A stretch of 64,000 bases of DNA from Acidobacteriota bacterium (GTDB lineage: Bacteria > Actinomycetota > AC-67): assembly GCA_016208485.1 (NCBI GenBank), contig JACQXY010000003.1:38842-102841 (forward strand), written 5' to 3'. The number at the start of each line of letters is the position of its first letter. Within the stretch, counting starts at the first letter, position 1. A model generated the notes under the pieces. The model was not told the DNA's origin, made no database searches, and saw only the letters and a program-made list of their open reading frames with translations. Below, in pieces: positions 53,910-61,500 of the stretch. The position numbers were made by a program, and so were the translations under genes.

Positions 53910-54850
53910 GGGAGGTCGGCCGCAGGGAGTTCCTCCGCTCCTGCGGCCTGGCGACGGCGGGCCTCGCGGCCCCCGCCGTCCTCTCCGCCTGCGCCCGGAA
54001 GCCGTCGCTCCAGCGGGTCGCCGACGCGCGCCTCGCGGCCGGCGCGCGACAGGGACTCAAGGTATTCCCCGGAGGCCAGGACTACGTCGCCGGCACCGAC
54101 AGCTACGTCGCCCTGGGCCTGGTCGCCCCCGACGGCTTGCCGGCCGCGGGTCACGACGCGCGGGTGTGGCTCACGCCGACGGCAAACCCGAAGGCCACCG
54201 TGAACCCCGTGGGACCCCTCACGGCGCCTTGGCGAGGCTACACCGAGTCGACTCCGGTCGGGTCATCCCCGCCCGGTGTGCACGCGCTCGAGTTCCGCTT
54301 CCCCCGGGCCGCGATCTGGACCCTGCTGGCCGAGACGACGGGAAGCGACGGCACCCGTCTGCTCGGCTCGGTCGCCGTGGAGGTCAAGGCCCATAGCGCG
54401 TCCCCCTTGCCCGGCGACCGGGCCATCCCGAGCCAGACGCCGACCCTCCGGGATCACCGCGGGGTGGACCCGATCTGCACGCGCGAACCGCCCTGCCCCC
54501 TGCACGAGGTCACGCTGGCCGACGCGCTCGCGCTTCGCAGGCCGGTCGCCTTCTACGTCGGGACGCCGAAGTTCTGCCAATCCCGGGTGTGCGGTCCGAA
54601 CATCGAGGAGCTTCTCGGTGTGCGCCGCGAGATCGGAGACCGTGCGACCTTCGTCCACGCGGAGGGCTACCTGAACGACGACGGCGATACCATCGCCAAG
54701 CAGATCGTGTCGCCGGCCTTCCTCGAGTGGAGGTTCGAGTCGGAGCCGTGGCTGTTCCTGATCGACCGGAGCGGCGTCGTCGCCGCGCGCTTCGAGGGTC
54801 CCGTCACCGCCCCGGTCATCCGCGAGACGCTGGCCCCGCTTGTCGGGTAG
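53906..54850 (+). CDS. Thioredoxin-like lipoprotein with twin-arginine signal
   Basis: A 314-residue protein. The N-terminus GRREFLRSCGLATAGLAAP matches a twin-arginine export signal and is followed by a lipobox (VLSAC). The middle is beta-rich and of unknown type (about 50-190). The C-terminal domain (about 210-314) is thioredoxin-like with FCQSRVCGPNIEELL, a Cx4C motif instead of CxxC, and SEPWLFLIDRSGVVAARFEG. The spacing is closer to copper-chaperone-like Sco proteins (CxxxC) than to classical thioredoxins, but it is not a Sco motif. GTGA overlap with the previous gene. Confidence 0.75.
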   Translation: MREVGRREFLRSCGLATAGLAAPAVLSACARKPSLQRVADARLAAGARQGLKVFPGGQDYVAGTDSYVALGLVAPDGLPAAGHDARVWLTPTANPKATVNPVGPLTAPWRGYTESTPVGSSPPGVHALEFRFPRAAIWTLLAETTGSDGTRLLGSVAVEVKAHSASPLPGDRAIPSQTPTLRDHRGVDPICTREPPCPLHEVTLADALALRRPVAFYVGTPKFCQSRVCGPNIEELLGVRREIGDRATFVHAEGYLNDDGDTIAKQIVSPAFLEWRFESEPWLFLIDRSGVVAARFEGPVTAPVIRETLAPLVG

Positions 54851-54862
54851 GGAGATGAGGAG

Positions 54863-55429
54863 ATGAACGTGAGCCCCGAGCGACGAACGATCCCGCCGGG
54901 GACCCGGCGACCCCGCTTCCCCGATCCCCGACGCGGCCGGCGGCTGCTCGTCGCGACGGCGCTCCTGCTTTCGGGGTCTCTCCTCTCCGGCTGTGGAGGA
55001 TCGCCGGCATCGGGGTTCAGGTTCAGCGGCCCCCCCGTCGTCATCACGGGCAGCCCGATGGACGTGCCGATCCCGCACCTCGGAACGGCGCGCCTCTCCT
55101 TCGACCCTTTCCCGGCCGCCCCGAGCACGGTGGTCGAGGTCACGCTCGTCGACCGGGAGGGACGGCCGGTGGAGGGTGCGGGCGTCCGGGCGGCCTACGA
55201 CATGCCGGCCCACCGCCACGGGTCGATCCCGGCCGAGTTGGCGGCGCTCGGCCCGGGGGTGTACCGCGCAGCCCTGCACTTCTCCATGGCGGGGACCTGG
55301 CGCATCGCCTTCACGATCCGGCGCGGGAGCGAGCGCTTCGAACTCCAGACCGAGGTGCGCGTCCGGTTCGCGGCGCCTTCGCAATCGAGCCCGGCGCAGG
55401 GGTCCATGCCGGACCACATGACGCACTGA
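54863..55429 (+). CDS. YtkA/FixH-like lipoprotein
   Basis: A 188-residue exported lipoprotein (lipobox LLSGC, Cys about residue 44) with a YtkA-like beta-sandwich (PF13115-like): LVDREGRPVEGAGVRAAYDM, then AHRHGSIPAELAALGPGVYR and FSMAGTWRIAFTIRRG. The His/Met-containing AYDMPAHRHG motif and the C-terminal MPDHMTH tail could bind copper. This family often occurs beside copper proteins and cytochrome oxidase assembly genes. Thirteen bases after the previous gene. Confidence 0.75.
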   Translation: MNVSPERRTIPPGTRRPRFPDPRRGRRLLVATALLLSGSLLSGCGGSPASGFRFSGPPVVITGSPMDVPIPHLGTARLSFDPFPAAPSTVVEVTLVDREGRPVEGAGVRAAYDMPAHRHGSIPAELAALGPGVYRAALHFSMAGTWRIAFTIRRGSERFELQTEVRVRFAAPSQSSPAQGSMPDHMTH

Positions 55430-55431
55430 TC

Positions 55432-56013
55432 GTGTCGGCGTTCCCCGACCTATCCCGTCGCGCGACCGTCTTTCTGCTCGCCGTGGCGCTCCTGAGCGTC
55501 TCCTGCGACGGACGCGCGGCTCGACCGGCCGGAGCCTCCGGCCCGCCCCGATGCCGGCCGGCGGGGTTGCTCCAAGTCGGGGACCTCATCCCCGACTGCG
55601 CCTTCCGGACCTTCGAAGGGAAGACCCTCCGCCTCGCCGACCTCCTGGGCCACCCCGCCGTCATCAACTTCTGGGCGTCCTGGTGCTCCCAGTGCATTCG
55701 TGAGATGCCCGCATTCCAGCGCGTGCACGAGCGGGTCGCCGGCCGCGTCGCGATCGTCGGCATGGACCTGCTCGGGGTCGACGGCGAGACGGAGAGCGCG
55801 GCTCAGGACTTCGCCCGGCGCACGGGGGCGCGCTACCGGCTCGCCTACGATCGCGACGGGCTGCTGTATGCCGGGTTCTCGCCGCGAGTCCTGCTCCCGA
55901 CGACCATCTTCGCGAAGGCCGACGGCACCATCGTCCTTCGCCGGTTCGGACCCCTCGACGAGCCGGAACTCCTTCGCGTGCTCTCCGACACGTTCGGGGT
56001 GTCGACGCGGTGA
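55432..56013 (+). CDS. TlpA/ResA-like thiol-disulfide lipoprotein
   Basis: A 193-residue lipoprotein (lipobox LLSVSC) with a thioredoxin domain: active site FWASWCSQCIREMPAF and cis-Pro region LLPTTIFAKADG. It is the last gene of the copper operon, two bases after the YtkA-like gene, with a GTG start. A likely role is to keep copper-binding cysteines of the operon proteins reduced. It is distinct from the thioredoxin-like protein at 46245-46811 (WCGPC). Confidence 0.85.
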   Translation: MSAFPDLSRRATVFLLAVALLSVSCDGRAARPAGASGPPRCRPAGLLQVGDLIPDCAFRTFEGKTLRLADLLGHPAVINFWASWCSQCIREMPAFQRVHERVAGRVAIVGMDLLGVDGETESAAQDFARRTGARYRLAYDRDGLLYAGFSPRVLLPTTIFAKADGTIVLRRFGPLDEPELLRVLSDTFGVSTR

Positions 56014-56048
56014 GCAACCGCGTTTGCACGGCGCCGGGGCCTACGGTA

Positions 56049-56077
56049 CTAATGGAGTCACTCGGTGACTCCATTAG
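56049..56077. promoter_or_regulatory. Perfect 13-bp palindrome before the bc operon promoter
   Basis: The arms CTAATGGAGTCAC and GTGACTCCATTAG are perfectly complementary around TCG. It ends two bases before the -35 of the next promoter. No T-run follows, so it is either an operator for a dimeric regulator or a terminator of the copper operon without a U-tract. It is AT-richer than its surroundings. Confidence 0.6.
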
Positions 56078-56079
56078 GG

Positions 56080-56107
56080 TTGTCCGGCGCACTCGCAGGA
56101 ATATAAT
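56080..56107 (+). promoter_or_regulatory. Promoter of the cytochrome bc operon
   Basis: TTGTCC (56080-56085), a 16-base spacer and a consensus TATAAT (56102-56107) precede the GTG at 56135. GGGGGAAGGGG upstream of the GTG supplies a ribosome-binding site. Confidence 0.7.
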
Positions 56108-56134
56108 CGCGCAGGTCGGGGGAAGGGGCGAGGC

Positions 56135-56521
56135 GTGATCAGTCCCAAGTGGTTGCTCTTCGAGGTCGCCTACCTCGCCGGCGCTCTCGCGTTGCTTGCC
56201 GTCGCCTTCCGGAACCGCAATGAGTGGGTCAAGGCATCCCTCGCGGCGTTCGCCGTGGCGGTCATCGGCTGGCGGCTCCTCGCGGTCGTGCCGAGCTGGT
56301 GGCTCTACTACGCGGACGGTCAGCTCAAGTGGGGCGGCCAAGGCTGCACGAAGATCGATGCCGGCTGCCTCAAGCAGGCGGCCAAAGACATCGTCGTCGT
56401 CGTGGAGAACACCGCCGTGCTCGTCGGGTTCGCGGTCGCGTTCCTCTCCTACCAGAAGCGGTTCCCGAAGCAGCTCGGCCCGGGGGAGCGGCGAGGGGAC
56501 ACGACCGGGGGCTACAAGTGA
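56135..56521 (+). CDS. Small membrane protein of the bc operon
   Basis: A 128-residue protein (GTG start) with three hydrophobic helices (LLFEVAYLAGALALLAVAF, ASLAAFAVAVIGWRLLAVV, VVVENTAVLVGFAVAFL). The external loop between helices 2 and 3 has a Cys pair (GQGCTKIDAGCLKQ). No family recognised. It overlaps the ferredoxin gene by four bases, so it probably belongs to the same respiratory complex. Confidence 0.75.
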   Translation: MISPKWLLFEVAYLAGALALLAVAFRNRNEWVKASLAAFAVAVIGWRLLAVVPSWWLYYADGQLKWGGQGCTKIDAGCLKQAAKDIVVVVENTAVLVGFAVAFLSYQKRFPKQLGPGERRGDTTGGYK

Positions 56522-56877
56522 GCGCCTCGAGCAACAAGCCGGAGTTCTACGACCGGTACGAGCTGAGGGTCGTGGACCCCGGCTGGCTCGCGCAGCGGGT
56601 CAAGCCGAAGCGCCACATCGGCCTCGATCCGGACTTGTGCATCCTCTGCCGGGCCTGCGAGGACTCGTGCCCGTGGAACTGCATCTTCATGCTCTCCGGG
56701 GCGATCGTGGCCGGCTCCGACAGCCCCGCGCTCAAGCGTGCGGCCACCGACGCGGCGGCGGTGTTCGTGATCGACGACACCGAGTGCACGCGTTGCGGCA
56801 TCTGCGTCGAGCGCTGCCCCTCGGACGCGCTCTTCTTCATGACCCTCGAGGGCGAGAGGGCCCCGAGGAGCCGCTGA
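56518..56877 (+). CDS. 2[4Fe-4S] ferredoxin
   Basis: A 119-residue protein with two ferredoxin motifs: CILCRACEDSCPWNC (about 39-53) and CTRCGICVERCP (about 89-100), for two [4Fe-4S] clusters. No membrane helix or export signal. It is embedded between two membrane-protein genes of the bc operon with a four-base overlap (GTGA), which suggests a dedicated electron carrier or fixed subunit of the complex on the cytoplasmic side. Confidence 0.9.
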   Translation: MSASSNKPEFYDRYELRVVDPGWLAQRVKPKRHIGLDPDLCILCRACEDSCPWNCIFMLSGAIVAGSDSPALKRAATDAAAVFVIDDTECTRCGICVERCPSDALFFMTLEGERAPRSR

Positions 56878-56889
56878 TCCGGAGCAGGG

Positions 56890-57675
56890 ATGGCCGATAC
56901 CCGCAAGCCGATCGTGAGCGAGAAAGCCGAGGAGCTGAAGGCCGCGGTCCAGAACACCCAGTTCTGGAAGTCGATCTTCCGGCCGGGCTCGCCGTTCCGC
57001 AAAGGCCACCGCGACACGACCCGCGATCGGGCGCTCGCGGCGATGAACAACGTCCTCTACCACCTGCACCCGGTGAAGGTGAAGCGGCACGGGATGAAGC
57101 TCACCTACACCTTCTGCCTGGGAGGACTCTCCTTCTTCCTGTTCGTCCTGCTCACGATCACTGGAATCTACCTCATGTTCTTCTACCGCCCGGCGGCCGA
57201 GAACATCGCGCAACTCGCCTACAAGGACATCGTCGACCTGAAGGCGGCCGTCACGCTCGGCCAGCTCACCAGGAACCTGCACCGGTGGGCCGCGCACCTC
57301 ATGGTGCTCACCGTGTTCCTGCACATGGCTCGCGTCTTCTACCACGGCGCGTACAAGCCCCCACGCGAGTTCAACTGGGTCGTCGGGGTCAACTTGCTCG
57401 TCATCACCCTGCTGCTCTCGTTCACCGGGTACCTGCTCCCCTGGGACCAGCTCGCGATCTGGGCGGTGACGGTGGGAACGAACATGATGGGCTACACGCC
57501 GGTGTTCGGCCGGCAGGTCAAGTTCTTGCTCGTCGGCGGCCTGGAGGTCGGGCCGCCCACCCTGATCCGTTGGTACGTGCTGCACGTCCTCGCGCTGCCG
57601 TTCGTAGCGGTAGTCCTGATGGCAGCGCACTTCTGGCGGATCCGCAAGGACGGCGGCATCAGCGGCCCGCTATGA
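56890..57675 (+). CDS. Cytochrome b, N-terminal half (b6-like)
   Basis: A 261-residue four-helix cytochrome b. The heme-ligand histidines are in NLHRWAAHLMVLTVFLHMAR and RWYVLHVLALPFVAVVLMAA (two pairs, 14 apart). SFTGYLLPWDQLA is the Qo-site region of the family. An N-terminal extension of about 50 residues (KAEELKAAVQNTQFW) precedes the first helix. The C-terminal half is a separate gene, as in b6f and Bacillus-type complexes. Confidence 0.92.
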   Translation: MADTRKPIVSEKAEELKAAVQNTQFWKSIFRPGSPFRKGHRDTTRDRALAAMNNVLYHLHPVKVKRHGMKLTYTFCLGGLSFFLFVLLTITGIYLMFFYRPAAENIAQLAYKDIVDLKAAVTLGQLTRNLHRWAAHLMVLTVFLHMARVFYHGAYKPPREFNWVVGVNLLVITLLLSFTGYLLPWDQLAIWAVTVGTNMMGYTPVFGRQVKFLLVGGLEVGPPTLIRWYVLHVLALPFVAVVLMAAHFWRIRKDGGISGPL

Positions 57676-57688
57676 GCATGAGGGTGAC

Positions 57689-58315
57689 GTGACCGAGCGC
57701 GAAGAAGCCGGCAGCGACCAGGAGACCCACGAGCGCGAGATCGCGGCGGGGAAGCCCGAGCGCGTCGAGGCCGCGACGGCTGAGAGCGCCGCGGCGGGAG
57801 GCGGCCGGGGCAAGGGGGTCGGCGAGACGCACCGGCTTCTCGCGATGGTGCCGCCCTCCGGGATCCAGCGCGTGGGGCTGCGCCAGGAGGACAAGGTCAA
57901 CACCTGGCCCCACCTTCTCATGTACGAGTTCCTGTCGCTCCTCGTGGTGCTCGCCGGGCTGCTGGTCTTCTCCGCGGTCGTCAACGCACCGTTCCGCGAC
58001 CTTGCGAACCCGAGCCTCACTCCGAACCCCTCCAAGGCGCCGTGGTACTTCCTGGGGCTGCAGGAGCTTCTCCGCTACTTCCATCCCATGATCGCCGGCG
58101 TCACGATCCCGGGCCTGGGCCTGTTCGGCCTGATGATGCTCCCGTACGTCGACAAGAACCCGAGCCCGCGCGCCGATCGGCGCAAGTTCGCGGTGATCCT
58201 GTTCACGACCTTCCTCATGATGTGGTCGGTGCTCGTCATCCTCGGCTGGCTCTTCCGCGGCCCCGGATTCAACTTCATCTGGCCGTGGCAGTCCGGCCTC
58301 TACCTGGACCTGTGA
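57689..58315 (+). CDS. Cytochrome b, C-terminal half (subunit IV-like)
   Basis: A 208-residue protein with an acidic N-terminal extension, then three helices of the cytochrome b C-terminal domain. The quinol-site motif occupying the PEWY position reads KAPWYFLGLQELLRYFHP. Final helices are GLGLFGLMMLPYVD and VILFTTFLMMWSVLVILGWL. GTG start 13 bases after the b6-like gene; it ends sharing bases with the Rieske gene (TGATG). Confidence 0.9.
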   Translation: MTEREEAGSDQETHEREIAAGKPERVEAATAESAAAGGGRGKGVGETHRLLAMVPPSGIQRVGLRQEDKVNTWPHLLMYEFLSLLVVLAGLLVFSAVVNAPFRDLANPSLTPNPSKAPWYFLGLQELLRYFHPMIAGVTIPGLGLFGLMMLPYVDKNPSPRADRRKFAVILFTTFLMMWSVLVILGWLFRGPGFNFIWPWQSGLYLDL

Positions 58316-59046
58316 TGATGATCCCCGTCGCCGTCTCCGCGCTCCACGGGACTCTCATCGTCCTCGGATCCCTCATCGCCGCGGTCGGTGCCGTCGTCAT
58401 GCTCGTCAACCTGTGGGCGATCGTCCCGGCCAGGCAGGGGAAGCTCATCGACCGCCCCCTCGTGGGCCTGCCCGCGCAGGTGACCCGGCGCAAGTTCTTC
58501 GGCCGCTCGCTTCTCGTCGGGTTCGCCGGCGCGATGACGAGCTTCGGCGGCATCTCGCTCGCCTTCCTGTGGCCGAACCTCAAGGGCGGTTTCGGAGGCA
58601 AGGTGTCTCTCGCCACTCCATACAGCGAGATCGTCGCCCAGATCGCGGCGAACCGGCAGCCCTTCTACTATGCGCCGGGCCGCTTCTACCTCGTCGCCTA
58701 CGACGAGAGCAACCCGAATGGCAAGATCTACGCCTCGCAGGGGCTGGTGGCCGGAGGACTGATGGCGCTGTATCAGCGCTGCGTGCACCTGGGGTGCCGG
58801 GTGCCCTTCTGCCAGAACTCGCAGTGGTTCGAGTGCCCCTGCCACGGGTCGAAATACAACCGCGCCGGCGAGTACAAGCTCGGCCCGGCTCCGCGCGGCC
58901 TGGACCGGTTCCCGATCACGGTCGCGAACGGCGTGGTGACCGTGGACACCGGAGTCATCATCACGGGCCCACCGCGCGGCACCAACACCACAGGGCAAGA
59001 GCCCGAGGGACCGTTCTGCGTCGGGCAAGTCGGCCAGACGCACTGA
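58315..59046 (+). CDS. Rieske [2Fe-2S] protein of the bc complex
   Basis: A 243-residue protein. Two N-terminal hydrophobic segments flank a twin-arginine-like RRKFFGRSLL, the second serving as membrane anchor. The cluster-binding motifs are CVHLGC (about 155-160) and CPCHGSKYN (about 175). Three possible starts lie in tandem (GTG, ATG, ATG at 58312-58320); I used the first ATG, which overlaps the previous stop. It transfers electrons from quinol to the cytochrome c partner. Confidence 0.93.
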   Translation: MMIPVAVSALHGTLIVLGSLIAAVGAVVMLVNLWAIVPARQGKLIDRPLVGLPAQVTRRKFFGRSLLVGFAGAMTSFGGISLAFLWPNLKGGFGGKVSLATPYSEIVAQIAANRQPFYYAPGRFYLVAYDESNPNGKIYASQGLVAGGLMALYQRCVHLGCRVPFCQNSQWFECPCHGSKYNRAGEYKLGPAPRGLDRFPITVANGVVTVDTGVIITGPPRGTNTTGQEPEGPFCVGQVGQTH

Positions 59047-59081
59047 CGAGCGACCCGGACCCCGGGAGAAGGGAAGAAGGG

Positions 59082-59933
59082 ATGCAGCGAATCCCCTGGT
59101 CGATGCGCCCGGGCCCGGGCGACGACGACCTCGAAAGCCGCCTCATCTGGCGCTGGTACGCGTGGGGCGGAGCCGCGACGATCTTCATGGCCCTGTTCCT
59201 GCCGGCCCTTCTCATCCACGAACCGGCGAGGATCAGCCTCGAGGAGCGCCGCTTCCGCGAGAGCTCGATCGCCCGGGGAGCCGCGCTGTTCGGCCCGGTC
59301 GGGCTCACCGCGGTCAACTGCGCGCGCTGCCACGGCCCCGCCGGAGAGGGCGGCGTCCAGCCGATCCGGATCGGCACGGCGACCACCACCATGGCCGAGC
59401 CGCCACTCGCCTACCTCGTCGCGCGCTACAAGGCCGCCGGGCGGAGCGACGAGGACGTCCGTCAGCTCGTCCGCGACGCGATCGAGCGCGGGCGCGCGGG
59501 GACCCCGATGCCGACCTGGGGCCTCCCCTTCGGAGGGCCACTCAACTCCCAACAGGTCGACGATCTGCTGAGCTTCCTCCTCGCGCCGGCCCCCCCGGAG
59601 GGCTCGGGCGTCGCGCCGGGAGAGCGCGGCTACGGCCTCCAGAAGGAGCCGCCCGGCGCCGGGACGCTCGACGGGGCGAAGATCTTCGCGCAGAACTGCT
59701 CGCTGTGCCACGGCCCCGGCGCCGACGGGCGGGATCTCGCCGGCAACCAGTCCCCCGGCCCGAACCTGACCGTCGCGCTCCAGCGGAACACGATCCAGGA
59801 GATCCACGACACGGTCTTCTTCGGCCGGCTGAACACGAGCCGGGTCTCGATGCCGTCCTGGGCCTACCTGGGCAAGGACGCCATTCAGGCTCTGGTGCGG
59901 TTCATCGAGAGCATCCAGAGGGGGGGCCGGTGA
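59082..59933 (+). CDS. Membrane-anchored diheme cytochrome c
   Basis: A 283-residue protein with one N-terminal helix (AATIFMALFLPALLIH) and two class I cytochrome c domains, each with a heme motif: NCARCHGPAGEGG (about 80-92) and NCSLCHGPGADGR (about 207-219). Distal Met candidates are in GTPMPTWG and SMPSWAYLG. It is the electron acceptor of the bc complex. GGGAAGAAGG precedes the ATG. Confidence 0.92.
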   Translation: MQRIPWSMRPGPGDDDLESRLIWRWYAWGGAATIFMALFLPALLIHEPARISLEERRFRESSIARGAALFGPVGLTAVNCARCHGPAGEGGVQPIRIGTATTTMAEPPLAYLVARYKAAGRSDEDVRQLVRDAIERGRAGTPMPTWGLPFGGPLNSQQVDDLLSFLLAPAPPEGSGVAPGERGYGLQKEPPGAGTLDGAKIFAQNCSLCHGPGADGRDLAGNQSPGPNLTVALQRNTIQEIHDTVFFGRLNTSRVSMPSWAYLGKDAIQALVRFIESIQRGGR

Positions 59934-60694
59934 GTCTTCTGAACGCGCTGCCGCTCGCGCTGGAGGGCCAGTGGCACGGCTGGGCTGCCGGAATCCTCGT
60001 CGCCACCGCCGCCCTGGTGTTCATGGGGACGCCCTACGTCCTGCTGTCGGCGAACCTCGGCATGCGCCAGGGATTCCACGTCCTCATGGTCTCGCTCTCT
60101 GGGTTCGTCATCTTGATCTCGATGCTCTGGCTCTTCGGCGCGCCCGGGACCGTGCCCGGCACCGGCCCCCGGTACTCCGAGCCGCGCTGGACCCCGTTCC
60201 TCGCCGAGAGCGAGCAGGGCCAGCAGTTCGCGCGCGACGTGGCCGCGTTCCCGGCCGGCTGGGACCCGATCGGCGGCAAGTACCCCGGCGGGATCGAGTC
60301 CTCCGGGGAGTTCACGGGCGCGAAGGGCGAGATCCTCCCCGCGCTCGCGAGGCTCGCCGCCGCCCAGCGCCTGCCGGCGACCAGCCCCGACGACTGGAAC
60401 TTCCGCGTGGCCGGCGAGAAGCCGCTGCCCGGCGAGGAGAGCCTTCCGCCAGCGATCGTGCGATTCAAGCAGGTCGGCAGCGCCCTCTTGCTCGGCGCCG
60501 ACATCCCTGCCACCGGCGCACACCGGGAGTTCACCGTCTTCGCCCTGCGCGACAAGGGCAAGGTGTTCCTCTGGGCGGCGGTGTTCCTCGGAGCCGCCGT
60601 GGTGATGTTCGCGCTCAACGTGCTCGCGCTGGCTCGCATCGAGCGCCGGGAAACCCCCGGGACTCCCGCCGCGCGCGAGCCCGCGCGCGTCTAA
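59930..60694 (+). CDS. Membrane protein of the bc operon, unknown function
   Basis: A 254-residue protein (GTG, GTGA overlap with the cytochrome c gene). Two N-terminal helices (GILVATAALVFMGTPYVLL and LMVSLSGFVILISMLWLFG), an external domain of about 130 residues (GPRYSEPRWTPFLAE onward) and a C-terminal helix (VFLWAAVFLGAAVVMFALNV). No family recognised. Its position as last gene suggests an accessory subunit or assembly factor of the complex. Confidence 0.8.
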   Translation: MSLLNALPLALEGQWHGWAAGILVATAALVFMGTPYVLLSANLGMRQGFHVLMVSLSGFVILISMLWLFGAPGTVPGTGPRYSEPRWTPFLAESEQGQQFARDVAAFPAGWDPIGGKYPGGIESSGEFTGAKGEILPALARLAAAQRLPATSPDDWNFRVAGEKPLPGEESLPPAIVRFKQVGSALLLGADIPATGAHREFTVFALRDKGKVFLWAAVFLGAAVVMFALNVLALARIERRETPGTPAAREPARV

Positions 60695-61149
60695 GACCCG
60701 GCCTCGGCCCCCGGGTCGAGGGTCGGGAATCGGGCCAGGCGGGCAGCCTGCAGCAACTCGACGTCGGAGGTGATCACCTCGACCTGCTCCACGTCGTCCG
60801 CCATCTCCGCACGGAGGTGCACGGCCGATGCCAGGTGAACCGCGTCCGCGCCGCGCAGTGCGTACAGAGCGGGGAGGGTGCGCGCAACCTCTAGGACCTC
60901 GGGCGTGAAGTCGATCTGGATGAAGCCCGCGAAGTCGTCCTCGACGGCCTCCGCGAGCCGGTCGAACTGGGCCGGAGTGATGCCCGCGGCGCGCTGCTTG
61001 CGCGCGAGCGTCGAGAGCACCTCGATCAAGCCCAGTGTCGAGCACGCGAGCGCGGAGCGGCCGGCGAACAGGCGCCGCACCAACTCGGTTCCGGGCTCGG
61101 CCACGTAGCGCCTGATCCAGGCGCTCGCGTCGAGATACTTGACGATCAT
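60691..61149 (-). CDS. vapC: VapC-type PIN-domain toxin
   Basis: A 152-residue PIN-domain ribonuclease. The acidic active-site set is visible: YLDASAW (Asp7), LIEVLST (Glu), GADAVHLASA (Asp) and ITSDVELL (Asp). It overlaps the antitoxin gene by four bases and ends head-on, by four bases, with the bc operon. Confidence 0.9.
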   Translation of the reverse strand: MIVKYLDASAWIRRYVAEPGTELVRRLFAGRSALACSTLGLIEVLSTLARKQRAAGITPAQFDRLAEAVEDDFAGFIQIDFTPEVLEVARTLPALYALRGADAVHLASAVHLRAEMADDVEQVEVITSDVELLQAARLARFPTLDPGAEAGS

Positions 61150-61466
61150 CTGCGCTCCGAGACCAGGAGCCGCGAGGCCGGCGTGCCCTTGGCCTTGATC
61201 GGCTCCAGGCGCCCGAAGCGGCGCCTGCCCTGGGGGATGCGAATCCCCGAGGACCCGGGTTCCGGCTTGGCCCGCCCCCGGGTTGCTGCCGGCCCCGTGC
61301 GGTAGGAGGGAGCCGGCTCGCGCGCGGCGGACGCCCAGAGCGCCTCACGCTCCAGGATCAGCCGCAGTTCTGCCTCGAGCGAGCGGTGATTCCTCTTGGC
61401 GCGCGCCTTCAGCCTGGCCACAACCTCATCGGGCAGATCCCGGATCAGCGTCTGTGCCACGCCCAT
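61146..61466 (-). CDS. vapB: VapB/FitA-like antitoxin
   Basis: A 106-residue ribbon-helix-helix antitoxin. The DNA-binding part is QTLIRDLPDEVVARLKARA followed by LEAELRLILERE, as in FitA-type proteins; the C-terminal half (from REPAPSYRTG) is basic and Pro-rich and should wrap the PIN toxin. ATG start with GGGAG just upstream. Confidence 0.85.
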   Translation of the reverse strand: MGVAQTLIRDLPDEVVARLKARAKRNHRSLEAELRLILEREALWASAAREPAPSYRTGPAATRGRAKPEPGSSGIRIPQGRRRFGRLEPIKAKGTPASRLLVSERR

Positions 61467-61487
61467 CTCCCACCGTTGTCCTCATGA

Positions 61488-61495
61488 TGATATCA
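61488..61495. promoter_or_regulatory. Possible VapB operator half-site
   Basis: A palindromic TGATATCA, flanked by GTTGT and ACAAC arms 25 bases apart in total, lies 22 bases before the vapB ATG. FitAB-type antitoxins bind related TGATATCA-like repeats. Only one copy is seen. Confidence 0.4.
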
Positions 61496-61500
61496 CAACG

